This document shows, piece after piece, positions 1 to 8,067 of a stretch of DNA of 64,000 bases. Positions within the stretch are counted from its first letter, which is position 1. Each line of letters opens with the position of its first letter. A program made the position numbers and the translations under genes. The notes beneath the pieces are model-generated. The model made no database searches and was not told the origin of the DNA. It saw only the letters and a list, made by a program, of their open reading frames with translations. This DNA is from Hymenobacter jeollabukensis (GTDB lineage: Bacteria; Bacteroidota; Bacteroidia; Cytophagales; Hymenobacteraceae): positions 248,001-312,000 of the forward strand of contig NZ_VAJM01000002.1 of assembly GCF_005771675.1 (NCBI RefSeq), written 5' to 3'.

Positions 1-2742
1 GGCGCTGCAGGTGGTCAGCGTAATCAGGCCGCCGGTGCCCACGATGCGGTAGAACACCCCGCCCTGGTCCACCGTCTCCACGCAGGTGGCGGTGGGGTCG
101 CCGGTGATGGTGGCGCCCTCGGTGGTGCCCGTCACGGCGCTGCCGCCGCAGGTCAGGGTCACGGCGTTGGCGCAGAGGTCATTGGCCGGGGGCGGCGAGA
201 GGGTGCGGAAGTTCACCACCGTGGTCGGGAAGGTGCTGCCGGCGGTGCAGGTGCCCGTCACGCGCACCACGTAGTTGGTGGCCGCCGTGAGGCCGGTCAG
301 CGTCACCGGGCCAGCCGTTACCGTCTGAGTAGTAGTAGCCGGCACCGTGCTGATGGTGTAGCTGCCGCCGCCGGGCGTGCCCAGGAAGTTCAGCGTGGCC
401 GAGGTCAGCGTGATGTTGCTCACGGCCAGCTCTGAGGGCGCCAGGCAGGGCGCGGGCGCGGTGGTGGTGAAGCTCACCGTGGCCGCCGCCGAGCTGCTGC
501 CCGCGCCGCAGCTGCTCACCACCTGCACCGTGTAGGTGGTGCCGGGTGTCAGGGCGCTGAAGGTCACCGGGCCGGCCGTCACCGTCTGGGTGGTGGTGGC
601 GGGCGAGGTCGTCACCACGTACTGGGTGGCGCCGCTGACGGTGGTGAAGCTGAGCGTGGCGCCCGTGTTGCTGATGCCGCTGACAGTCAGAGCCGTGGCC
701 GGGGCGCAGGGGCTGGCCGTGCTGATGGCGAAGTCGGCGTTGGAAATGTCGAAGAAGTAGTTGTCGGCCGCTTCCACCATGAGGCGGGCGGTGGTGGTGG
801 CCACGTTCGGGGCCGTCACGGTGGCCGTGCCGTTGTTGGCCACGCCGCGGGCCAGGAAGGTGGGGTAGGTCAGGCCGCCGTCGGTGCTCAGGCGGATGTT
901 GACGGTAGCGCAGCTCACCGGCGCGGCCGTGGTGTTGGCCACGTCCCAGGTCACGGTTTGGGTCGTGCCACCGGCCCAGGTCAGGCCGGCCGCGGTGGGC
1001 GCCGTCACCACGAAGGGGCCGGCCGTGCTCGTTACGCTGAGCTTCAGCGAGTCGCTGCTGCCCACGCCGCCGATAACGCCCAGCGGGCCGCTGTGCTGGT
1101 CGCGGGCGGTGCATTTAAACACCAGCCGCCGCGTGACGGTGGGCAGCCGCTCGCCGACAACGACGGTGTTGTTCACCAGGTTGGAGAGGCGCGGGAAGTA
1201 GCGCGTGGGCGAAGTCGTGGGCACCCAGGAGCGAAACAGCGGCACGTTGTTGTTGGCCGTTTGCGCCGCCGTGGGCGAGCCGGCCGAGCCCCGGTCGATT
1301 TCCTCCCAGCTGTAGGTCAAGGCGTCGCCGTCGATGTCCTGAGCACTGGCCGTCAGCTTGAAGGGCGTGCTGATGGGCAGCGTCTTGGCGGCCGGAATGC
1401 TCACCACGGGGGCCGCGTTGTTGGAGGCCGATACCACCGCGCAGGGCGTGGTCACGATAAAGGCGCGCATCTCCTCGAAGCTACCCACGTGGAAGTAGGG
1501 GTCGGAGTTGGGCTGCAGGTTCTGGGCCGTGCCGCAGATGCCCGCGTAGGCCATGATGGAGCTGCCCGAGCCCGGCTCCCAGGCCGTGGAGGCGCTGCGG
1601 TTGCCGCCGCCGCAGCTGCCGGCGTTGCCGTTGAAGGGGTGCGAGCCGCTGAACTGGTGCCCCATCTCGTGGGCCACGTAGTCGATGTCGAAGGCGTCGG
1701 CCACCGGCGAGGTGCTGCCGGTCACGCCGCGGGCCTTGTTGCCGTTTTTGCACACCACCGCGTAGCCGGCCACGCCGCCGCCGCCGGTGCTGAACACGTG
1801 CCCGATGTCGTAGTTGGCCGAGCCGATCAGGTTGTCCACCGTGGTCTGGTTCTGCCCCAGCATGGCCGAGCCGTCGTTGTTGGTGTACGGGTCGGTCGTG
1901 GCGTTGAGGTAAATCAGCTGGTCGGTGTTGCTGACCAGCACCAGCCGCACGGCCAGTTCCTTCTCGTACACGCCCACCACGCGGTTGATGCTCGTCACGA
2001 TGGCCGCCAGCGTGAGCGGAACCGTGCCGCCGTGGAAGGTAGCGTACTCACCCGTGGTAGCCACGGCCACCCGGTAGGTGCGCAGCTGCCCGCCGCCGGC
2101 CACCTGAGCCGCCGCGCCGTTGTAGGCCGGCAGGGCGGTCGAAAGGCCCCCGGCTGCCTGGCGGCTGGCTGCCTTGGCGGCCGGGAGCTGGAAGTCGCAG
2201 CCCCCTTGCCCGGTGGCACCGGCCTTGGCGTCGCGCTTGTTGAAGCTGACGTACTGCTGGGTGTCGCCGCGGCGGGCCGGCTCGATGAACACGGTGCCCT
2301 CCGTGGGCGAAAGAACCTGGGCGTGGAAGCCGGCCGGCGTCAAATCCAGGCGCAGGGTCGCGCCCGCGTCGTCGAGGCCGCGGCCGGTGTAGGTCTGAAT
2401 TTCGGGGTAGCGGGCAGCCAGGGCCGGCGCCATCACGCTGCTCTGCCACACGGCGAAGCGCTGGCTGCGGCCGTCGGGCAGAGGCAGGCTGAGCACCAGC
2501 GGCTGGGCGCCGGCGCGGGTTTCGGGCGGGGCTGTGGCCAGCGTGGCGCGGGCCGCGGCGGGGTCCAGCGCCAGCGAGCGGGCGCTTTGCAGGGCCGCCG
2601 CCAGGGGCGAGGCCGTGGGCTCGATGTCGCGCAGCAGGGTCGTGGCCGCCCGTTGCTGGGCCGTGGCGCCGCCCAGCGAGAGCAGCAGCGCCAGCCCGCT
2701 CAGCAGGGGCCGGGCTGCGGCAGACAGGTAACGGTGTTTCAA
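1..2742 (-). CDS. Secreted reprolysin-like metallopeptidase with FN3-like repeats (3' end outside window)
   Basis: The minus-strand frame is open from a TTG at 2742 to the window edge (914 codons, no stop), so the C-terminus is missing. Residues 1-29 form a signal peptide ending in ATA-QQ. The zinc motif HExxHxxxxxH is visible (H358, E359, H362, H368) and is followed by a metzincin Met-turn SIMAY (M397), which places it with M12B/reprolysin-like peptidases common in Bacteroidota. After the catalytic domain come an Ig-like segment, two FN3-like repeats (each with a TTxTVTAGPVT-type strand) and the start of a Cys-containing module beginning ANDLCANAV. A T9SS sorting domain probably follows beyond the edge (inference). 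The start is uncertain: no ATG lies near the signal peptide, and another in-frame TTG is about 33 bases upstream. Confidence 0.85.
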   Translation of the reverse strand, partial: MKHRYLSAAARPLLSGLALLLSLGGATAQQRAATTLLRDIEPTASPLAAALQSARSLALDPAAARATLATAPPETRAGAQPLVLSLPLPDGRSQRFAVWQSSVMAPALAARYPEIQTYTGRGLDDAGATLRLDLTPAGFHAQVLSPTEGTVFIEPARRGDTQQYVSFNKRDAKAGATGQGGCDFQLPAAKAASRQAAGGLSTALPAYNGAAAQVAGGGQLRTYRVAVATTGEYATFHGGTVPLTLAAIVTSINRVVGVYEKELAVRLVLVSNTDQLIYLNATTDPYTNNDGSAMLGQNQTTVDNLIGSANYDIGHVFSTGGGGVAGYAVVCKNGNKARGVTGSTSPVADAFDIDYVAHEMGHQFSGSHPFNGNAGSCGGGNRSASTAWEPGSGSSIMAYAGICGTAQNLQPNSDPYFHVGSFEEMRAFIVTTPCAVVSASNNAAPVVSIPAAKTLPISTPFKLTASAQDIDGDALTYSWEEIDRGSAGSPTAAQTANNNVPLFRSWVPTTSPTRYFPRLSNLVNNTVVVGERLPTVTRRLVFKCTARDQHSGPLGVIGGVGSSDSLKLSVTSTAGPFVVTAPTAAGLTWAGGTTQTVTWDVANTTAAPVSCATVNIRLSTDGGLTYPTFLARGVANNGTATVTAPNVATTTARLMVEAADNYFFDISNADFAISTASPCAPATALTVSGISNTGATLSFTTVSGATQYVVTTSPATTTQTVTAGPVTFSALTPGTTYTVQVVSSCGAGSSSAAATVSFTTTAPAPCLAPSELAVSNITLTSATLNFLGTPGGGSYTISTVPATTTQTVTAGPVTLTGLTAATNYVVRVTGTCTAGSTFPTTVVNFRTLSPPPANDLCANAVTLTCGGSAVTGTTEGATITGDPTATCVETVDQGGVFYRIVGTGGLITLTTCSA

Positions 2743-3035
2743 GTTGGTTGAGATTGAGTGAGTGTGAATTGTCAAATATAAGCGCTGGGGGTACTGGCTC
2801 CCGCGTAATAGCGGGGAAGAAATTACGCGGGGCGGGCGGTGGGGCGGGATAGGCCTGACTTAGGCAGGGGAGATGAAGGATAAATTTAGCGTCCGTTACC
2901 GGTGCTACCTCCGTTGGGTAGACGCTAGGCATGTTGGTATGGCTAGCAGCACTTTTCGTCAACCCGGCCTGCATTGGTTGGGTCCGTGCCCTGCCCGCCT
3001 ATATTTACCCGTTCCGCCAACCGCTATTGCTGCCT

Positions 3036-3971
3036 ATGCCCGCTGATTCCGTCCGCGTATTCGCCCCTGCCACCGTGGCCAACGTCGTCTGCGGCTTCGA
3101 TATCCTGGGCTTTGCCGTGGAGCGCCCCGGCGACGAGGTGCGGATGACGCGCCGCCCCGCGCCCGGCGTGCGCATCACCCGCATCAGCGGCGACGAGGGC
3201 CGCCTGCCCCTGGCTGCCGAGCGCAACACTGTCAGTGCCAGCGTGCAAATGCTGCTGCGCCACCTCGGCCGCGAAGACGAGGTAGGCGTCGACATCGAGC
3301 TGCACAAGCAGATGCCCATCGGCAGCGGGCTGGGCAGCAGCGCGGCCAGCACCGTGGCGGGCCTCTGGGCCATCAACGAGCTGCTGGGCCGCCCGCTCAG
3401 CGCGCTGGAGCTGCTGCCCTTCGCCATGCAGGGCGAGGAGCTGGCCTGCGGCGCCGGCCACGCCGACAACGTGGCCCCGGCCCTGCTCGGCGGCATGGTG
3501 CTCATCCGCAGCTACGCCCCCCTCGACGTGGTGCGCCTGCCCGCGCCCGCGCTGCACTGCGCCATCGTGTACCCCCACGTGGAAGTGCCCACCCGCGACG
3601 CCCGCCAGCTCATCCGCCAGACGGTGTCGCTCAAGGACGCCGTCACGCAGTGGGGCAACGTGGCCGGCCTGGTCAGCGGCCTGTTTCTGAACGACATCGG
3701 CCTCATCGGCCGCAGCATGCAGGACGTGCTGGTGGAGCCCGTGCGCGCCATGCTCATCCCCGGTTTCTACCGCCTGCGCGAGCTGGCCCTGCAGGCCGGT
3801 GCCATCGGCTTCGGCATTTCCGGCTCGGGCCCCTCGGTCTTCGCCTTCGCCCCCGACGAAGCCACCGCCGCCGCCATCACCGAACAGCTACGGCAGCACC
3901 TGGCCAGCCTGGGCGTGGGCAGCCAGGGCTACGTATCGGCCATCAACCAGCAGGGGCCGCGGGTTTTGTAA
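3036..3971 (+). CDS. thrB: Homoserine kinase
   Basis: This GHMP kinase (311 aa) phosphorylates homoserine with ATP, the step before threonine synthase. The N-terminus VRVFAPATVANVVCGFD is the family substrate-binding segment, and the ATP loop PIGSGLGSSAAS lies near residues 100-111. The C-terminal glycine motif GFGISGSGPSVFAF is also present. The frame is open up to 2931, but the ATG at 3036 starts exactly where the family does, so the upstream in-frame ATG is less likely. thrC follows in the same direction, separated only by a REPIN-like palindrome, so the two probably act as a threonine pair. Confidence 0.94.
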   Translation: MPADSVRVFAPATVANVVCGFDILGFAVERPGDEVRMTRRPAPGVRITRISGDEGRLPLAAERNTVSASVQMLLRHLGREDEVGVDIELHKQMPIGSGLGSSAASTVAGLWAINELLGRPLSALELLPFAMQGEELACGAGHADNVAPALLGGMVLIRSYAPLDVVRLPAPALHCAIVYPHVEVPTRDARQLIRQTVSLKDAVTQWGNVAGLVSGLFLNDIGLIGRSMQDVLVEPVRAMLIPGFYRLRELALQAGAIGFGISGSGPSVFAFAPDEATAAAITEQLRQHLASLGVGSQGYVSAINQQGPRVL

Positions 3972-3992
3972 TTGACAATGAATAGTCAGGTC

Positions 3993-4103
3993 GTCATGTC
4001 GAGCGCAGTCGAGACATCTCGCGTGCTGATGCCAGATAGTAAAATCATGTTCAACGAGCAGGTTACTATCCAGCGAGATGCCTCGACTGCGCTCGACCTG
4101 ACG
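3993..4103. repeat. REPIN-like palindrome (copy 1)
   Basis: This imperfect inverted repeat of about 111 bp fills the thrB-thrC spacer. The left arm reads GTCATGTCGAGCGCAG and continues CTCGCGTGCTGA. The right arm is its degenerate reverse complement, ending GCTCGACCTGAC. The left arm also folds on itself (ATGTC with GACAT). The inner part carries the AGTAAAAT / TTACTAT pairing seen in the other type-A copies. No coding potential is seen. Confidence 0.8.
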
Positions 4104-4120
4104 GACTAAAACAGCCGCCA

Positions 4121-5434
4121 ATGCTTCTTTACAGCACCAACGACCACGCCCTGCGCGTGCCCTTCCGCGAAGCCCTGTTCAACAGCCTGCCCGCCGACCG
4201 CGGCCTGTACCTGCCCGTGGATATTCCCCGGCTGCCGGCGGATTTCTGGGAGCGGCTGCCCAGCCTGAGCCTGCCGCAGCTGGCCTACGAGCTGGCCCAC
4301 GCCCTGCTGCGGGACGCCGTGCCGGCCGAGGCCCTGCGCCGCCTCATCGATGAGGCCATCGACTTCCCGGCCCCCGTGGTGGCGCTGGACGCCGATACCT
4401 ACGTACTGGAGCTGTTTCACGGCCCCTCCCTGGCATTCAAGGACTTCGGGGCGCGCTTCATGAGCCGGCTGATGGGCTACTTCCTGCGGCAGGAAGGCGG
4501 CCAGCCCCTCGACGTGCTGGTGGCCACCTCCGGCGACACCGGCGGGGCCGTGGCCCTGGGCTTCCTGGGCGTGCCGGGCGTGCGCGTCACCATTCTGTAC
4601 CCGCGCGGCAAGGTCAGCCCCATCCAGCGCCGGCAGCTCACCACCAACGGCCACAACATCCGCGCCCTGGAAGTCGACGGCACCTTCGATGACTGCCAGG
4701 CCCTGGTGAAGCAGGCCTTCGGCGACGCGGAGCTGAATGAGCGGTTTCGGCTGACCTCGGCCAACTCCATCAACATTGCCCGGCTGATTCCGCAGGCGTT
4801 TTACTACGTGAATGCCTACGCCCAGCTGCGGCGGCAGGGCAGGAGCGAGGTGGTGTTTGCGGTGCCCAGCGGCAACTTCGGCAACCTCGGCGCCGGGCTG
4901 CTGGCCTGGCGTATGGGCCTGCCGGTGCGCCAGTTTCTGGCCGCCACCAACGCCAACGACACCGTGCCCGCCTTCCTGCGCACCGGCCACTACCAGCCCA
5001 AGCCCTCGGTAGCCACCCTCTCCAACGCCATGGATGTGGGCAACCCCAGCAACTGGGCCCGCATTGCCGACCTGTTCCGCCACGACCCCGCCGCCCTGAC
5101 CGACCTCGTCACCGGCTACAGCTTCAGCGACGACGACACCCGCGCCGCCATCCGGCAGGTGTTCGACCAATACGGTTACGTGGTGTGCCCGCACACCGCC
5201 ATAGCCTGGCGGGCTTGGCAGCAGTGGCAACAGGAGCACCCGCAGGAATCTGCCGCCGGCGTGTTTCTGGCCACGGCCCACCCCTGCAAGTTCCCCGACG
5301 TCTTCCCCGCCGACGTGGCGGCCCGCATCGAAGTGCCGTCCGCCGCCGCCGCGCTGGCCGGCCAGAAAGAGCAGCAAACGCCGATAGCGGCTGATTTTGA
5401 AGCCTTTAAGCGTTACCTGCTGGGCGAAGCCTGA
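4121..5434 (+). CDS. thrC: Threonine synthase
   Basis: This PLP-dependent enzyme (437 aa) converts O-phosphohomoserine to threonine. The N-terminal threonine-synthase segment (YSTNDHALRVPFREAL) is followed by the PLP lysine motif GPSLAFKDFGARF near residues 104-116. The phosphate-binding ATSGDTGGA and the C-terminal VFLATAHPCKFPD are also present. Length and order fit the long (class I) threonine synthase. The ATG at 4121 follows the REPIN-like palindrome by 17 bases. A bidirectional hairpin 70 bases downstream can end the transcript. Confidence 0.95.
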   Translation: MLLYSTNDHALRVPFREALFNSLPADRGLYLPVDIPRLPADFWERLPSLSLPQLAYELAHALLRDAVPAEALRRLIDEAIDFPAPVVALDADTYVLELFHGPSLAFKDFGARFMSRLMGYFLRQEGGQPLDVLVATSGDTGGAVALGFLGVPGVRVTILYPRGKVSPIQRRQLTTNGHNIRALEVDGTFDDCQALVKQAFGDAELNERFRLTSANSINIARLIPQAFYYVNAYAQLRRQGRSEVVFAVPSGNFGNLGAGLLAWRMGLPVRQFLAATNANDTVPAFLRTGHYQPKPSVATLSNAMDVGNPSNWARIADLFRHDPAALTDLVTGYSFSDDDTRAAIRQVFDQYGYVVCPHTAIAWRAWQQWQQEHPQESAAGVFLATAHPCKFPDVFPADVAARIEVPSAAAALAGQKEQQTPIAADFEAFKRYLLGEA

Positions 5435-5502
5435 AAGGTCGCTGAACCATCGGAGGTGCCGTCAGAGGACGCGAAATCGGGACAAAGCGCCCGGCCCGAA
5501 CG

Positions 5503-5541
5503 CAAAAAAGCCCGCCGACCTATTACAGTCGGCGGGCTTTT
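5503..5541. terminator. Bidirectional terminator between thrC and the tRNA-Pro genes
   Basis: The stem AAAAAAGCCCGCCGAC pairs with GTCGGCGGGCTTTT around an 8-base loop. There is an A-run on one side and a T-run on the other, so it can stop thrC on the plus strand and the tRNA-Pro transcript on the minus strand. Confidence 0.85.
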
Positions 5542-5542
5542 G

Positions 5543-5616
5543 TCGGAGTGGCAGGATTCGAACCTGCGACCTCCAGCACCCCATGCTGGCGCGATACCAG
5601 GCTACGCTACACCCCG
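5543..5616 (-). tRNA. tRNA-Pro (GGG)
   Basis: The minus strand folds as a 74-nt tRNA. The acceptor stem is CGGGGTG/CACTCCG with one G-T pair and discriminator A. The T arm contains GGTTCGAATCC. The anticodon stem CCAGC/GCTGG closes the loop ATGGGGT, giving anticodon GGG (codons CCC and CCU). CCA is not encoded. It lies downstream of a second tRNA-Pro, probably on one transcript. Confidence 0.93.
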
Positions 5617-5697
5617 AGCGTTGGCGCCTTTCGGGAAAGGCGCCGGTACATTGTCCTCGGCAACAGTCGCTGGTATACAACTGCTGCTTCCTGAGAG

Positions 5698-5771
5698 TCG
5701 GGGTGGCAGGATTCGAACCTACGGCCTCGTCGTCCCGAACGACGCGCGCTACCGGGCTGCGCTACACCCCG
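5698..5771 (-). tRNA. tRNA-Pro (CGG)
   Basis: This is a 74-nt cloverleaf on the minus strand. The acceptor CGGGGTG/CACCCCG is fully paired, with discriminator A. The anticodon stem CGTCG/CGACG encloses TTCGGGA, giving anticodon CGG (codon CCG). It is the first gene of a tRNA-Pro pair, and a TACATTTG promoter box lies 20 bases upstream. Confidence 0.93.
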
Positions 5772-5790
5772 TTTTCGGACAATGTGGGTG

Positions 5791-5822
5791 CAAATGTACA
5801 CGCTATTCTCACATTGCCGCAA
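5791..5822 (-). promoter_or_regulatory. Bacteroidota-type promoter of the tRNA-Pro pair
   Basis: On the minus strand TACATTTG (5791-5798) matches the TAnnTTTG -7 consensus exactly. A TTG (5820-5822) lies 21 bases further upstream, as expected for the -33 element. The first tRNA begins 20 bases downstream of the -7 box. Confidence 0.7.
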
Positions 5823-5989
5823 CCTCGGGCCGAAGTTTTTTTCAGCGAGCAGGGAGTCGGTTTCGGGCACGAAAATTGGCTGTTGGGCGTTTTGAACCGC
5901 TGCGCGGGCGCGTTGCGGACTGATAACCACGGCCCAGCGCCGCGAAACCCGTATCTTAGCGCCGTCAAAAACGCCGTCGTTTCCACCTT

Positions 5990-6361
5990 ATGAAAGCGTT
6001 TCTCTACTCCGCATTTTTTCTGGCCCTGCCGACCCTTGGTCTGGCTCAGACCGCCACCACCGACAAGCCCACGGCCCTGATTACGGCCGGCTCGGAGCAA
6101 ACCAAGGTGGATGGCCCCAACATCACTTTCAATGTGGAGGCCAACCCGGTGAACAACACCCTACGGGTGCGCACCAACGCCAAGGGCCCCATGCAACTGG
6201 AAGTCAACGACTCGGATGGCCGGCCGGTGCTGACCAAAGCGCTGTCGGCTACCGGCGCGGCCATGTCGGTGCCGCTGGGCAACCTGCCCAACGGCAGCTA
6301 CGTGGTGCGCTGCTCCGTGGCCGATAAGACCTTCATGCGCCGCGTCACGCTGGGCCAGTAA
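5990..6361 (+). CDS. Small secreted protein consisting of a T9SS-type C-terminal sorting fold
   Basis: The protein is 123 aa. Residues 1-20 are a signal peptide ending LGLAQ, and residues 21-45 are a short polar linker. Residues 46-123 have the pattern of a type IX secretion type-A sorting domain: ANPVNNTLRV (usually PNPxxxxLxI), EVNDSDGRPV (DxxGRxV), VPLGNLPNGSYVVR (LxxLxxGxYxxR) and the final FMRRVTLGQ. There is no cargo domain in front of it. It could be a T9SS-exported mini-protein or a retained periplasmic protein with the same beta fold. It is transcribed alone, and a strong terminator follows. Confidence 0.8.
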   Translation: MKAFLYSAFFLALPTLGLAQTATTDKPTALITAGSEQTKVDGPNITFNVEANPVNNTLRVRTNAKGPMQLEVNDSDGRPVLTKALSATGAAMSVPLGNLPNGSYVVRCSVADKTFMRRVTLGQ

Positions 6362-6386
6362 GCCCGCGCCGGCTGTGTTACTTTGC

Positions 6387-6418
6387 GCCTCCTGGCTTTT
6401 GGGCCGGGAGGCTTTTTT
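6387..6418 (+). terminator. Rho-independent terminator
   Basis: CGCCTCCTGGC pairs with GCCGGGAGGC around a short T-rich loop and is followed by six T. It ends the 5990-6361 transcript and sits about 24 bases before the next start codon. Confidence 0.8.
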
Positions 6419-6441
6419 GTTGTCCTGCTTGCCGCTGCGCC

Positions 6442-7578
6442 ATGCCCCACCTGCTGTCTTACTGGGAAAAACAGTCCTTTCTGCAGGGCTTCGACGTGGC
6501 CGTGGTGGGCGGCGGGCTGGTGGGACTGACGGCGGCCATCTTCACCAAACGGCAGCAACCCCAGGCCCGGGTGCTGGTGCTGGAACGCGACGTGCTGCCC
6601 AACGGGGCCAGCACCAAAAACGCCGGTTTCGCCTGCTTCGGCAGCGTATCGGAGCTGATGGAGCAGGAAAAGCGCGGTGGCACCGCGGCCCTGCTCTCGG
6701 TGGTGCGCTACCGCTGGGAGGGCCTGCGCCTGCTGCGGGAGCTGCTCGGCGACGCGGCCATCAGCTACGAGCCGCTGGGCGGCTTCGAGCTGTTTCGCGA
6801 CGAGGAAGCCGCGCTGGCCGCCGCGTGCCGCGCCCAACTCGATTACTACAACCAGCTGCTGGCACCCATCATCGGCGAGCCGGAAATATTCCGGGTGGCC
6901 GACCAGCGCCGGGCCGAGTTTGGCTTCGCGGGCGTGCACAGCATCCTCGAAAACGTGGCCGAAGGCGCCCTCGACACCGGCCGCATGATGCACGCGCTGC
7001 TGCGCCTGGCCTGGCAGGAGGGAGTGGTGGTGCTGCACGGCGTGCCCGTCGAGGCGCTGGAAAGCGGCCCGGCATCAGTAAAGCTGCGCACCCCGCTGGC
7101 TGAGCTTGAAGCCGGGCGGGTATTGCTGGCCACCAACGCCTTCAGCCGGCAGTTTTTCCCTGACCTCGACGTGACGCCCGGCCGCGGGCAGGTGCTGGTG
7201 ACGGCGCCCGTGCCCGGCCTGCACCTGCCCGGCACCTTCCACTACGACCGTGGCTACTATTATTTCCGCCCCCTGCCCGGCCAGCGGCTGCTGCTCGGCG
7301 GCGGCCGTCACCTCGACTTCGCCGCCGAAGCCACCACCGAGCCCGGCCTGACGCCGCTGGTGCAACAGCATCTGGAAGAGCTGCTGCGCGAGGTGATTCT
7401 GCCCGGCCGCGACGTGGTCATTGAGCACCGCTGGAGTGGGGTGATGGGCTTCGGGCAGGAACTGGAGCCGTTTATCGGCGAGTTGGCGCCGGGCATCTAC
7501 GGGGCGCTGCGCTGCAACGGCATGGGCGTGGCAATGGGCGCGCGCAGTGGATTAAGGGCAGCTGAGTTATTGAGCTAG
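6442..7578 (+). CDS. FAD-dependent oxidoreductase (DAO family)
   Basis: This 378-aa protein belongs to the D-amino-acid-oxidase/glycine-oxidase-like flavoenzymes. The Rossmann dinucleotide motif VVGGGLVG is at residues 21-28, followed by the acidic end of beta-2 (VLVLERD) and NGASTKNAGFACFGS, a family substrate/flavin loop. The C-terminal RWSGVMGFGQELEPFIGE and GALRCNGMGVAMG form the second FAD contact. The substrate cannot be read from sequence. There is no signal peptide, so it is probably cytoplasmic. The next gene starts 2 bases after the stop, suggesting co-transcription. Confidence 0.85.
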   Translation: MPHLLSYWEKQSFLQGFDVAVVGGGLVGLTAAIFTKRQQPQARVLVLERDVLPNGASTKNAGFACFGSVSELMEQEKRGGTAALLSVVRYRWEGLRLLRELLGDAAISYEPLGGFELFRDEEAALAAACRAQLDYYNQLLAPIIGEPEIFRVADQRRAEFGFAGVHSILENVAEGALDTGRMMHALLRLAWQEGVVVLHGVPVEALESGPASVKLRTPLAELEAGRVLLATNAFSRQFFPDLDVTPGRGQVLVTAPVPGLHLPGTFHYDRGYYYFRPLPGQRLLLGGGRHLDFAAEATTEPGLTPLVQQHLEELLREVILPGRDVVIEHRWSGVMGFGQELEPFIGELAPGIYGALRCNGMGVAMGARSGLRAAELLS

Positions 7579-7580
7579 TT

Positions 7581-8060
7581 ATGAAAAAGATAGCTCTTGC
7601 CGTATTGCTGCAACTGCTGTGCTTGGGGCTTCGGGCGCAAACTGCATCGGCGGCCTACGAACAAGCCGCGCTGAATTTCTTTGTGGACAAAGAGCTGGCG
7701 GAGTATCGTTTCCCGCTGGCCTTTTGCGGCCAGACAGCTCCGCGGCCTTCCCACTTCGACCATATGCTGTCGTGCTTCGGGCTGGAAGATGCAGACCTGC
7801 CCGAACGGCTCAAAAGTGCAGCGGAAGCGACACCAGTAGGAGCATCAGTGCCCTTGCAATGGAATAGCCCGCAGCTCCGGCGGGGCTGCCGGATACGCAA
7901 AAAACGACCCTTAGTAGTAGTGTATGCCGCTACTCAATTGCAACATAACTACTACGTCAAGCTGTCTATCGGAGGTGTAGGCGGTGCTACGCACTACATG
8001 TTTGAACTAGCCGAGGGCGGTCAGATACTTCGTTGGTGCCGCAACAGCGAGAATTTTTAA
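7581..8060 (+). CDS. Hypothetical secreted protein
   Basis: This 159-aa protein matches no family I recognise. Residues 1-20 form a signal peptide (MKKIALAVLLQLLCLGLRAQ), so it is periplasmic or exported. The rest contains three cysteines and a beta-rich C-terminus (YYVKLSIGG ... HYMFELAEGG). Codon use is less GC-biased than in the neighbours, with many A/T third positions, which suggests a faster-evolving or recently acquired gene. It starts 2 bases after the oxidoreductase stop and converges with the ABC exporter. Confidence 0.6.
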   Translation: MKKIALAVLLQLLCLGLRAQTASAAYEQAALNFFVDKELAEYRFPLAFCGQTAPRPSHFDHMLSCFGLEDADLPERLKSAAEATPVGASVPLQWNSPQLRRGCRIRKKRPLVVVYAATQLQHNYYVKLSIGGVGGATHYMFELAEGGQILRWCRNSENF

Positions 8061-8067
8061 GGAAGCT

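Noticed and set aside
958-2751. Long open plus-strand frame opposite the metalloprotease
   Set aside because: Its translation is Arg/Gly/Val/His-rich low complexity, while the minus-strand frame gives HExxH, a Met-turn and FN3 repeats. It is an antisense shadow of GC-rich coding sequence.
2886-3035. Threonine leader attenuator before thrB
   Set aside because: No short Thr/Ile-rich leader peptide with alternative hairpins is visible.
3989-4110. CRISPR-like array made of the dispersed palindromes
   Set aside because: The copies are single and scattered kilobases apart, with no regular spacer units and no cas genes.
4106-5377. 423-codon minus-strand frame opposite thrC
   Set aside because: The translation is Gly/His/Val-rich without domain signals, and thrC on the other strand is unambiguous.
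5397-5993. Open frames across the tRNA-Pro region
   Set aside because: They run through two clear tRNAs and a terminator; peptides such as [18 protein letters not shown] are a well-known false translation of tRNA genes.
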